Below the pieces are notes generated by a model that worked only from the letters and a program-made list of their open reading frames with translations, was not told where the DNA came from and did no database searches. Shown piece by piece: positions 46,029 through 54,902 of a stretch of 64,000 nucleotides of DNA. Each line of letters begins with the position of its first letter. The stretch's first letter is position 1. The position numbers and the translations under genes are program-made. This DNA is from Methylocystis sp. (GTDB lineage: Bacteria; Pseudomonadota; Alphaproteobacteria; Rhizobiales; Beijerinckiaceae). The stretch spans positions 39,242 through 103,241 of the forward strand of contig PERY01000007.1 in assembly GCA_002929055.1 (NCBI GenBank). Reading direction: 5' to 3'.

Positions 46029-47219
46029 ATGGAGGCTGATTTGGCGCGCGTGCTCGTAATCGGCGGCACTGGCTATCTCGGCGGCCTGATCGCCGCGACT
46101 CTTCTCACCCGGACACAGGACGTCGTCGTTCTCGCCACCCGGCCGGGGCACGAGCGCGACGACATTGTCGCGCGCCTGCGCATGGAAATCACGGCCGCAG
46201 GGGACCGGGAGGGAGATTCGCTCGAACGGCTGCGCATCGTCCCCCTGCCGGCGCCCGGCGACGCCCGCGGCTTTTCCGGCCTTTTCCGCGAGCAAAGGAT
46301 CGAGGAAGTCGTGAATTGCGCGGGTGCGGTGCATTATCACGACGTCGCGGCGCTCAAGCAATCGAACGTCGATCTCGTCAATGACCTGCTCGCGGCGTCG
46401 AAGGAGGCGCGCATCGCGCGCTTCATCCATATCTCGACCGCTTTCGCGCATGGATTTACGAGCGAAGCCGCGCCCGAGACCCTGCTTGCGGAGCCTGCGG
46501 GCGACCCCACGGAATATACTCGCTTCAAGCGGCGCGCAGAATGGATTGTCGCCGAAAGCGGCCTGCCCTTCCTCATCCTGCGGCCGAGCATCGTGATCGG
46601 CGACAGCCGCGACGGCCATTATTTCGGCCCGCCCTACGGGCTCTACCAATATTGGCAGTCCTTCGCGAAGGTTCTCATGAGCCGCTACCGCGAAACCATC
46701 CATGTCGTCGCCAGTTCGCACAAATTGCCGCTGCTGCACCAGGACGCCTTCATCGCGACGCTGATGGCCGCCCGGGAGACGCTGAAGGAGGACGCCTTCG
46801 TGAATGTCGTCTCCTCGCCCGATCTTCTGCCGACAGTCGAGGAGCTTTGGCGCCTTTTCAGCGATCTCGTCGTTCATCCGCGTGAGTTGCGGGTCTATGG
46901 CTCGCTCGAGGAGGCGCCGCTCGCCTCGCTCGACCCGCGCTATCAGGTCTTCCTCGCGCATACCGCTGTGAACACCGAGATCGCCCGCCACCCGTGGCGC
47001 TTCGAGACCGGCCATCGCGACCGTCTGATGGCGCATGGCCTCGTCTTTCCGCAGGTGACGATCGACAGCGTGCGCAAATGCCAGAGCCGCTTCGCCGGCT
47101 CGTCCGAATCCGTGCGCCGCTATCACCAGAAATTCGAGGCGTTGTTCCCCGGCGCCCCGAAGGAGCCCCGCGCGCTCGCGGATCGTCTCGAAACCGCGGG
47201 CGGCGGCTGGCTGCTGTAG
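46029..47219 (+). CDS. SDR superfamily oxidoreductase, fatty acyl-CoA reductase-like
   Basis: 396 residues, extended SDR. N-terminal VLVIGGTGYLGGLIAATLL binds NAD(P), VNCAGAVHYHDVAALKQSNVDL, a Ser in HISTAFAHG and a catalytic-type YTRFKRRAE (YxxxK). The arrangement, and the LRPSIVIGDSRDGHYFGPPYGLYQYW segment, resemble the NAD_binding_4 / fatty-acyl-CoA reductase group rather than sugar epimerases, but the substrate is not proven. The start is uncertain: ATG 46029 has no good ribosome site, whereas an in-frame TTG at 46041 follows GGAGG by 5 bases and yields LARVLVIGG, so the TTG may be the true start. Confidence 0.75.
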   Translation: MEADLARVLVIGGTGYLGGLIAATLLTRTQDVVVLATRPGHERDDIVARLRMEITAAGDREGDSLERLRIVPLPAPGDARGFSGLFREQRIEEVVNCAGAVHYHDVAALKQSNVDLVNDLLAASKEARIARFIHISTAFAHGFTSEAAPETLLAEPAGDPTEYTRFKRRAEWIVAESGLPFLILRPSIVIGDSRDGHYFGPPYGLYQYWQSFAKVLMSRYRETIHVVASSHKLPLLHQDAFIATLMAARETLKEDAFVNVVSSPDLLPTVEELWRLFSDLVVHPRELRVYGSLEEAPLASLDPRYQVFLAHTAVNTEIARHPWRFETGHRDRLMAHGLVFPQVTIDSVRKCQSRFAGSSESVRRYHQKFEALFPGAPKEPRALADRLETAGGGWLL

Positions 47220-47290
47220 CGGTTGCGGGGACTGTCCCCGCCTCCTAACCTCTCGTCGCAACGGCGGCGAAGGAAAAGGGAGGCCAAGGC

Positions 47291-48055
47291 ATGAAACATG
47301 TTCTCGTCACCGGCGCGACCGGGCGCACGGGCGCGCTTGTGCTGAAGAAGCTGCGGGAACGGCCGCAGGATTTCCAAACGCGGGGCTTTGCGCGCGATGC
47401 GGCGAAGGCGAAAGAGCTTTTCGGTTCAGCCGAAGGCTTCGTCTTCGGCGATGTGACCAAACCCGAAACGCTTGCCGGCGCGCTCGCCGGCGTCGAGGCG
47501 CTGGTGATCCTGACAAGCTCGACTCCCCGCATGAAGGCGCCCCCTCAGCCGGGGGAGAAGCCGCAATTCGAATTCGCGGCCGGCGGCATGCCCGAAGAGG
47601 TCGATTATCGCGGCCAGAAGGCGCAGATCGACGCGGCGCGCGCCGCGAGCGTCGCTCATGTCGTGCTCGTCGGATCGATGGGCGGGACGATCGAAGGCCA
47701 TCCGCTCAACCGTCTGGGCGACGGGAACGTTCTTGTCTGGAAGCGGAAGGCCGAGGCGTATCTGATCGATTCGGGCCTAGATTACACGATCATTCGGCCC
47801 GGCGGCCTCCTCGACAAGCCGGGCGGGATGCGGGAGCTGCTGGTGGGAAAGGACGACGCCTTCCTCAAGAATCCGCCGGAGGGCGTTCCCGCCGCCGTGC
47901 CGCGCGCCGACGTCGCGGAGACGGTCGCGCAGGCGCTGCTCTCGCCATATGCGCGCAACAAGGCCTTCGATGTCATTTCCAGGCCGGAAGAATCGTCGCC
48001 TGCGCCCACGACGGATTTTGACCGCCTCTTTGCGGGGACGACGCCCGGTTTGTGA
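47291..48055 (+). CDS. NAD(P)-binding atypical SDR, NmrA-like
   Basis: 254 residues. MKHVLVTGATGRTGALVLKKLRER binds NAD(P); VLVGSMGGTI and VWKRKAEAYLIDSGLDYTIIRPGGLLD are the patterns of atypical short-chain dehydrogenases (SDR_a5/NmrA), many of which lack the catalytic Tyr and act as redox sensors or reductases of unknown substrates. AGGGAGG is upstream of the ATG. It lies 71 bases after the preceding reductase-like gene and may be co-transcribed. Confidence 0.87.
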   Translation: MKHVLVTGATGRTGALVLKKLRERPQDFQTRGFARDAAKAKELFGSAEGFVFGDVTKPETLAGALAGVEALVILTSSTPRMKAPPQPGEKPQFEFAAGGMPEEVDYRGQKAQIDAARAASVAHVVLVGSMGGTIEGHPLNRLGDGNVLVWKRKAEAYLIDSGLDYTIIRPGGLLDKPGGMRELLVGKDDAFLKNPPEGVPAAVPRADVAETVAQALLSPYARNKAFDVISRPEESSPAPTTDFDRLFAGTTPGL

Positions 48056-48186
48056 CGCAAGGCGATCTTGCGCGCGAACCCACTTGCGCCCGGGAGAAAT
48101 GTTCTTTATCTGTTCTTTATTCGCGCTATGTTACGCCTTGGCTGGTCGAGCCGATGCGGGGCAATGAGTCCCCTTAGCCGCGATTA

Positions 48187-48213
48187 TGGGAGGCCGGCGT
48201 CCCCGGCCTCCCA
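48187..48213. repeat. Inverted repeat ahead of the radical SAM gene
   Basis: TGGGAGGCCGG / CCGGCCTCCCA with a five-base loop, 24 bases before the preferred start of the radical SAM gene. There is no T-run, so it could be an RNA hairpin in the leader or a protein-binding site rather than a terminator. Confidence 0.5.
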
Positions 48214-48236
48214 TCGAGAACAGGCGGAGGTCGGTC

Positions 48237-49349
48237 ATGGGTGGGTTGGCGGAACTGACGCCGGAGGCGCAGGCCAGCGCTCTGATAGACGCCGACAGGC
48301 GCCGCGGACGCGGGGCGCTATCGAAGCGCAGCGGCCGCTTCGAGCCGGAAATTCGCGAGGAGATCGACGACGGCTGGGGCGCGCTCGAGGGGCTGGAGGC
48401 GCTCAAGACGAATATACATGTCGAGAAGCCGCGTTCGATCATCACGAAAAACGACTCGCCCGACATCGCCTTCGACCGCTCGATCAATCCCTACCGGGGC
48501 TGCGAACATGGCTGCGTCTATTGTTTCGCGCGGCCGACCCACGCTTACATGGGCCTCTCGCCCGGCCTCGATTTCGAGACGGAAATCTTCGTGAAGGAAG
48601 GAGCCGCGCAACTTCTCGAGCGCGAACTCTCGGCGCAGACTTACGCGCCCAGGGTCATCGCGATCGGCACCAACACCGATCCCTATCAGCCGGCCGAAAA
48701 GCGCCATCGCGTCATGCGCTCCATCCTTGAGGTGCTGGCGCGCACGAAACATCCCGTGGCCATCGTGACGAAATCGGCCTTGGTGCTGCGCGACAGAGAT
48801 CTTTTGGCGCCCATGGCGGCGGAAGGGCTCGCCAAGGTCGCCTTCTCAGTCACGACGCTCGATCCCCGGCTCGCGCGACTGCTGGAGCCGCGCGCAGCGA
48901 CGCCGCAGCGCCGTCTCGACGCCATGGAGAAGCTGGCGGCCGCAGGCGTGCCAGTCGCCGTGATGACGGCCCCGGTGATACCGGCGATCAACGACGATGA
49001 GATCGAAGCCATTTTGACGCGCGCTCACGCCGCCGGCGCGCGGGAGGCGGGCTACATCATGCTACGCCTGCCACTGGAGCTGCGCGATATTTTCACCGAA
49101 TGGCTGGTCGCGCATTTTCCGGACAAGGCGCGGCGCGCGCTCTCGCTGCTGCGTTCGACGCGCGGCGGCAAGACCTACGATCCAACCTTCGGCAAGCGCA
49201 TGACGGGTGAAGGCCCCTACGCCTGGATGGTCGGCCGCAGGTTCGAGATCGCGGCGAAACGTCTCGGCTTCGCGCAGACGTCGATGCGGCTGCGCACCGA
49301 CCTCTTCGAGCCGCCGCGGCGCGGCGCGCAGCAATTGGCGCTCTTCTAA
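48237..49349 (+). CDS. Radical SAM protein, PA0069/Rv2578c-like family
   Basis: 370 residues from ATG 48237 (MGGLAELTPEAQASAL); an ATG at 48186 is inside the inverted repeat. The 4Fe-4S motif is CEHGCVYC in NPYRGCEHGCVYCFARPTHAY (CX3CX2C), characteristic of the PA0069 group, with AIGTNTDPYQPAEK and MTAPVIPAINDDEI in the barrel. These proteins resemble spore photoproduct lyase in part, and their substrates are not established. Cytoplasmic. The C-terminus ends in LFEPPRRGAQQLALF. Normal length. Confidence 0.9.
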   Translation: MGGLAELTPEAQASALIDADRRRGRGALSKRSGRFEPEIREEIDDGWGALEGLEALKTNIHVEKPRSIITKNDSPDIAFDRSINPYRGCEHGCVYCFARPTHAYMGLSPGLDFETEIFVKEGAAQLLERELSAQTYAPRVIAIGTNTDPYQPAEKRHRVMRSILEVLARTKHPVAIVTKSALVLRDRDLLAPMAAEGLAKVAFSVTTLDPRLARLLEPRAATPQRRLDAMEKLAAAGVPVAVMTAPVIPAINDDEIEAILTRAHAAGAREAGYIMLRLPLELRDIFTEWLVAHFPDKARRALSLLRSTRGGKTYDPTFGKRMTGEGPYAWMVGRRFEIAAKRLGFAQTSMRLRTDLFEPPRRGAQQLALF

Positions 49350-49448
49350 AAGCGTCACGGCTACGCCTTCTCCCTTTGCCCTCAAGCGTGATCATTGTAA
49401 CTAGCTGCGCGTCGCAAGAAGGCGACTGATTGCCGGTAGCGTGACGAG

Positions 49449-50051
49449 ATGGGACCTGACTTTCGCCTCGAGAGCCGATTGCGCAGACAGGGCGCATGGC
49501 CGGTCGCAGGCGTCGATGAAGTCGGACGCGGGCCGCTCGCCGGCCCGGTTGCGGCGGCCGCCGTCATCCTCGATCCCGCGCGCCTGCCCATCGGCGTCGA
49601 CGACTCCAAGGCTCTCAATCACAAGTTGCGTGAGCTGGCTTTCGAACGGATCATGGCGAGCGCTCTCGCGGTCGGCGTCGCCTTCGTCACGCCGATGGAA
49701 ATCGACGCCATGAACATTCGTCAGGCGTCGCTTGCGGCGATGCGGCGCGCCGTCGCCAGCCTGTCGCTCGCGCCGGCGTTCGTACTCGTCGATGGCTCGG
49801 ATCCCCCTGATCTCCCTTATCAATGCAGGGCGATCGTGAAGGGCGACGCAACCGCGCTGTCCATCGCCGCCGCCTCCATCGTCGCGAAAGTCGCGCGCGA
49901 CGCGATGATGCGACGACTTGGCGCAATTTATCCCGACTATGGATTCGAGACGAATGTCGGCTATGCGGCGCAGCGCCATCTCGACGCCCTGCGCCGCAAC
50001 GGGCCAACGCCCGCGCATCGCTTGAGCTTTTCCCCGCTTCGCGAGGGCTGA
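49449..50051 (+). CDS. rnhB: Ribonuclease HII
   Basis: 200 residues. VAGVDEVGRGPLAGPVAAAAVIL contains the catalytic Asp23-Glu24; DDSKALNHKLREL, VLVDGSDPPDLP and IVAKVARDAMM complete the RNase HII core. It removes single ribonucleotides and RNA primers from DNA. The pair rnhB-ccrM in this order and orientation, with about 140 bases between, is frequent in Alphaproteobacteria. Confidence 0.96.
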   Translation: MGPDFRLESRLRRQGAWPVAGVDEVGRGPLAGPVAAAAVILDPARLPIGVDDSKALNHKLRELAFERIMASALAVGVAFVTPMEIDAMNIRQASLAAMRRAVASLSLAPAFVLVDGSDPPDLPYQCRAIVKGDATALSIAAASIVAKVARDAMMRRLGAIYPDYGFETNVGYAAQRHLDALRRNGPTPAHRLSFSPLREG

Positions 50052-50072
50052 CGCCCGCGGGTGAATGCTTAA

Positions 50073-51371
<1,299 letters not shown>

Positions 51372-51399
51372 ACCGCAGACCGAGACGCTGGAAATAAAA

Positions 51400-51432
51400 G
51401 AACCCGGAACCTGAGGTTCCGGGTCTTTTTTC
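51400..51432 (+). terminator. Intrinsic terminator after ccrM
   Basis: Stem arms ACCCGGAACCT / (G)AGGTTCCGGGT followed by CTTTTTT, about 30 bases after the ccrM stop. It may serve both strands, since uppP on the minus strand ends just to the right. Confidence 0.88.
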
Positions 51433-51452
51433 GTTCCCTGCAGTCGAACGCC

Positions 51453-52325
51453 TTAAACGAGGACGCCCGCGTAAAAACCGACGAGCAACACAATGCCGAT
51501 GAACGCGCGGTAGAAGACGAAGGGCCAGGCCGAAAAGCGCTCGAGAATGCGCAGCAGGCCCCAGATCGCGGCAAAAGCCGAGATCGACGCGATGACGAGG
51601 CCGACGGCCAGCACCGACCAGCCATGCGCATCGAGATGCGCCTTGTGCAATTCCCATAGCTCCTTCATGCCCGCGAGCGCGATGGCCGGCAGGCCGAGCA
51701 GGAAGGAGAAGCGCGCCGCCTCCTCGCGCTTGAGATCGAGGAAAAGCGCGGCGGTCAGCGTCGAGCCCGAACGCGAAACGCCGGGGATGAGCGCGCCGAC
51801 CTGCGCAAAGCCGACGATCATCGCGTCCTTGAGGCTCACATGATCGAGCGTGCGCTTATGGTTGCAGTAGAGCTCGGCGATGGCGAGCAGCGCCGCCATG
51901 ACGATGCAGGAAATGCCGATGACGGGGAGCGAGCGCAACGGCGAACCGCAGGTGTTCAGCGTATGAGAGAGCAGCAGCCCCGCAAGGCCGATCGGGATCG
52001 TCGCAAAGCCGATCCACATCACGAAGCGGAAGCTCCAGTCGTTGAAGTCACGCCGCTTGAGCGCGCTGACGGAGCCGACCGCAAGCGTGCGGATGTCGCT
52101 CCAGAAGTAGCTGATGACCGCGGCGAGCGCGGCGAGTTGCATGGCGGCGGAGAAGGCGGAGCCGGGATCCTTCCAGCCGAGCAGCGCCGGCACGATGCGC
52201 ATATGCGCCGTGGAGGAGATGGGAAGGAGTTCGGAAATCCCCTGCACGACGCCGAGCGCCGCCACCTTCATATAGCCGAGGTCGACAAAGCCGGTGTCGA
52301 GACCATTGGTGCAAGCGCTCGCCAT
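51453..52325 (-). CDS. uppP: Undecaprenyl-diphosphate phosphatase
   Basis: 290 residues from ATG 52325 (MASACTNGLDTG), chosen because GGGAG lies just upstream; the frame opens at 52382, and an ATG at 52271 is also near the conserved start. Integral membrane enzyme of the BacA/UppP family that dephosphorylates C55-PP to recycle the peptidoglycan lipid carrier. Motifs: GISELLPISSTAHM (the (E/Q)xxxE plus PISSTxH region, with catalytic His) and LIPGVSRSGSTLTAALFLDLKREEAARFSFLLGLP (PGxSRSGxT). About eight membrane segments. Confidence 0.94.
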   Translation of the reverse strand: MASACTNGLDTGFVDLGYMKVAALGVVQGISELLPISSTAHMRIVPALLGWKDPGSAFSAAMQLAALAAVISYFWSDIRTLAVGSVSALKRRDFNDWSFRFVMWIGFATIPIGLAGLLLSHTLNTCGSPLRSLPVIGISCIVMAALLAIAELYCNHKRTLDHVSLKDAMIVGFAQVGALIPGVSRSGSTLTAALFLDLKREEAARFSFLLGLPAIALAGMKELWELHKAHLDAHGWSVLAVGLVIASISAFAAIWGLLRILERFSAWPFVFYRAFIGIVLLVGFYAGVLV

Positions 52326-52440
52326 TTTTTCTCCCGCCGGAAGCTGGCGCGCGTCTGCGCGCAGGGCGTCACGGAATTTCAACCTTGCCCAGATTAAAGT
52401 TAATGTTGTGAAAACACGGCGGTATGGGGGCGCAAGCCGC

Positions 52441-52490
52441 TATCCGCCGCTATCCGCCGCTATCCGCCGCTATCCGCCGCTATCCGCCGG
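52441..52490. repeat. Decamer tandem repeat (5 x TATCCGCCGC)
   Basis: Four exact copies of TATCCGCCGC and a fifth ending in G, head to tail. On the minus strand the first copy supplies the last codons and the TAG stop of the HhH gene; the rest lie about 115 bases upstream of uppP. The unit length of 10 is not a multiple of three, but because the stop codon is in the outermost copy, copy number changes would not alter the HhH protein. Copy number could differ between strains. Confidence 0.92.
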
Positions 52491-52734
52491 TCTTCGCGGC
52501 GCGAGCGGCGGCGATCGCCGCGCCGACCGCGGCCCGCGCCTTGGGGCTGTTCTTCCAGCAGGTCGTTCCCAAATGCGCGGCGACCTGTGCGCAAATCTCC
52601 CCCGCGTCGCGCCGGGCGAGGTCGTCGAGACTCGCGACGCCGATCTCCTCCAACCGCTTCACGACGCCCGGTCCGACGCCCTTGACGGCGAGGAGCAGGG
52701 CGCGTTCGTTCTGCGAAAAACGCGGCGCGCTCAT
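52480..52734 (-). CDS. Small helix-hairpin-helix protein
   Basis: 84 residues: ALLLAVKGVGPGVVKRLEEIGVASLDDLARRDAGEICAQVAAHLGTTCW. GVGPGVVKRLEEIG is a helix-hairpin-helix motif, and the arrangement resembles the short Cdd1/'pathogenicity locus' family. A DNA- or protein-binding role is inferred; function unknown. Its ATG overlaps the stop of the OFA transporter gene by four bases. Its stop codon lies in the first copy of the decamer repeat. Confidence 0.8.
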   Translation of the reverse strand: MSAPRFSQNERALLLAVKGVGPGVVKRLEEIGVASLDDLARRDAGEICAQVAAHLGTTCWKNSPKARAAVGAAIAAARAAKTGG

Positions 52735-54443
52735 TTGAAGAGCGCCAGCGCTTTCAGCACCGTCATCGAGATGCCCCAGAGAAGGGGAACGCCCACCGCG
52801 ATCCAGGAGAGCATCAGGACAGGCGAGACGCCAGCGGGCGATGCGCGCGGAGCGACAGGCGCAGGCGGGTCGTCGTCCGGCTCGAGAGCCTCCTCGACAT
52901 AATCCTCGAAGTCGGCGTGCGGCTCCTTCTCCTCCTGCTTCACCGCCGCGACGCTGGTCTTCTTCCCGGCAGCGACCTCCTCGTCGCTCATGTAATATTT
53001 CTCTGCCACGGGACCGACGAGGAGATTGCAGGCGAGGCCCGCCAGCAGCAGGCCAGCGAGCACATACATGGTCTGATTATAGGCGGCCTCGCGGGGCACG
53101 CCGATGGAAAGCTGATACTCGCGAATATAGTTCACAAGGACGGGGCCGAGCACGCCCGCCGTCGACCAGGCGGTGAGCAGCCGCCCGTGAATGGCGCCGA
53201 CATAATGCGTCCCGAAAATATCGGCGAGATAGGCGGGGATCGTCGCGAAGCCGCCGCCATACATGGTGATGATGACGGAAAAGAGCAGCACGAAGAGGAA
53301 GACGACCCCGCCCTTCGCCGCGAAGGGCACGGCGGCGTAGAGCAGGAGGCCGAGCACGAAAAAGATGGCGTAGGCGCCCTTGCGGCCCAGGAAGTCCGAC
53401 GCCGAGGCCCAGCCGATGCGCCCGCCTATGTTGCAAAGGCTGAGCAGGCCGGTGAAGCCGGCGGCGATGGCGGCGATCTGTTTCTTCTGGTCGGCGTCGA
53501 GCGCGTCGAAGCCGAGGTCGACCCCGATGAGCTTGCCCCCAAAGACCTCCTGCAACATGGGCGAGGCCATGCCGAGAACGCCGATGCCGGCGGAGACATT
53601 GAGGCAGAGGACGCCCCAGAGCAGCCAGAATTGCGGGGTCTTCCAGGCGACGTCGAGATGCACGTGGCGATGCGTCACCATGGCGTTGGCGGCGGCGGCC
53701 GGCGGCGTCCAGCCCGCAGGCGCCCAGCCGTCCGGCGGCACGCGGTAGCCGAGCGCCCCGCTGACCATGAAGACGAAATAGATGGCGGCGAGCGCCACGA
53801 AGGTCTGCCAAACGCCCGGAGACGCCGGCGTCGCGAAGAAGCCCATGAGCTTGTCGGCGAGCGGCGCGCCGATCATGGCGCCGCCGCCAAAGCCCATGAT
53901 GGCGAGGCCCGTGGCGAGGCCGCGCCGGTCGGGAAACCATTTGATGAGCGTCGAAACGGGCGAGATGTAACCCAGTCCCAGCCCGACGCCGCCGATGACG
54001 CCCGAGCCGAGCCAGAGCATCCAGATCTGGTGAAGATGAACGCCGAGCGCCGAGATCAGCAGGCCGCCGCACCAGCAGAAGGCGGCGGCGAGGCCGGCCT
54101 TGCGCGGCCCCGCCGTCTCGAGCCAATGGCCGAAAATCGCGGCCGAGGAGCCGAGCAGCACGAAGAACAGCGTGAAGGTCCAGCCGAGCATGCTGATCTT
54201 CCAGTCGCAGTCCGTCGCGACGATGGTCGAAAAGAAGCCGAGGTCGGCGGGGCATTCCTTCGGCTGGGCGCCGCCCACGAGGCGCGAGAGCGGCAGCCAG
54301 AAGACAGAGAAGCCATAGGCCATGCCGATGCACAGATGGATGGCGAGCGCGGCAGGCGGCGCGAGCCAGCGGTTGAAAGTCGGTGAAGCAATGGTCCGTT
54401 CGCGGCTGAAGAAACTCGGTTGCGGCGGAACGGTTGCATCCAT
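52731..54443 (-). CDS. OFA family MFS transporter (oxalate/formate antiporter-like)
   Basis: 570 residues, about 12 membrane segments. N-terminal FNRWLAPPAALAIHLCIGMAYGFSVFWLPLSRLVG, GSSAAIFGHWLETAGPRKAGLAAA and GVGLGLGYISPVSTLIKWFPDRRGLATGLAIMGFGGGAMIGAPL are the OFA signatures. A long cytoplasmic C-terminal region (EEKYYMSDEEVAAGKKTSVAAVKQEEKEPHADFEDYVEEALEPDDD), acidic, precedes a last membrane helix. OFA carriers exchange small mono- or dicarboxylates such as oxalate, formate or lactate; the true substrate is unknown. It is next to EMC pathway genes, which may hint at an organic acid. Confidence 0.88.
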   Translation of the reverse strand: MDATVPPQPSFFSRERTIASPTFNRWLAPPAALAIHLCIGMAYGFSVFWLPLSRLVGGAQPKECPADLGFFSTIVATDCDWKISMLGWTFTLFFVLLGSSAAIFGHWLETAGPRKAGLAAAFCWCGGLLISALGVHLHQIWMLWLGSGVIGGVGLGLGYISPVSTLIKWFPDRRGLATGLAIMGFGGGAMIGAPLADKLMGFFATPASPGVWQTFVALAAIYFVFMVSGALGYRVPPDGWAPAGWTPPAAAANAMVTHRHVHLDVAWKTPQFWLLWGVLCLNVSAGIGVLGMASPMLQEVFGGKLIGVDLGFDALDADQKKQIAAIAAGFTGLLSLCNIGGRIGWASASDFLGRKGAYAIFFVLGLLLYAAVPFAAKGGVVFLFVLLFSVIITMYGGGFATIPAYLADIFGTHYVGAIHGRLLTAWSTAGVLGPVLVNYIREYQLSIGVPREAAYNQTMYVLAGLLLAGLACNLLVGPVAEKYYMSDEEVAAGKKTSVAAVKQEEKEPHADFEDYVEEALEPDDDPPAPVAPRASPAGVSPVLMLSWIAVGVPLLWGISMTVLKALALFK

Positions 54444-54471
54444 TTCTTCCAGTCCTCCACGCGACGCCGGG

Positions 54472-54873
54472 TCAATTCAACGACAGGAACGCATCTATGA
54501 TCTTCTGAATATCTTGGCCCGACAGATTGATCAACGAATTCGCAACTTCTTCGCTCTTGCGCAGCGGCAGGCTCTCGCTACGCGGAACCTGCGTCAACTT
54601 CATGCCCCAGTCCGGGAAGGTGACGGCCTCGATCGCCTCCCTCCTTATGATCCTCACGCCCGCATGGCGCGGATCGCGCTCAATGCGCGCATAGAGTCTT
54701 TCGAGAACGGGCTCCGGCCCTTCCAGCGCCTGAAGGAAATTGAGGCCATTGAAGAGCAGCACGCCCGTGACGCCCGCCGCGCGATTATGCGCGACGGCGG
54801 ACGCCATGATCGCCTCGAGCGAGCCCTGATCGAGCCCGAGCTTCGCCGTGCTGAAATAGACGAGCCGAAGCAT
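54472..54873 (-). CDS. BLUF domain blue-light photoreceptor
   Basis: 133 residues, a single BLUF domain that binds FAD noncovalently. Key residues: Tyr6 in LRLVYFSTA, Asn30 in HNRAAGVTGVLLF, Gln48 in NFLQALEGPE, the Tyr/Gln pair of the photocycle, and Trp89/Met91 in FPDWGM. LERLYARIERDPRH is conserved as well. No output domain is attached, so it must act through a partner. It lies between the OFA transporter and ethylmalonyl-CoA mutase genes on the same strand, 29 bases after the latter, so is likely co-transcribed with it. Confidence 0.92.
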   Translation of the reverse strand: MLRLVYFSTAKLGLDQGSLEAIMASAVAHNRAAGVTGVLLFNGLNFLQALEGPEPVLERLYARIERDPRHAGVRIIRREAIEAVTFPDWGMKLTQVPRSESLPLRKSEEVANSLINLSGQDIQKIIDAFLSLN

Positions 54874-54902
54874 GGGCCGCGCGGGGAGAAGATGCGCCGC
54901 CG

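Noticed and set aside
45711..47261. 516-codon minus-strand frame opposite the acyl-reductase-like gene
   Set aside because: The plus-strand gene has a Rossmann motif and a YxxxK; the minus frame has neither motif nor ribosome site.
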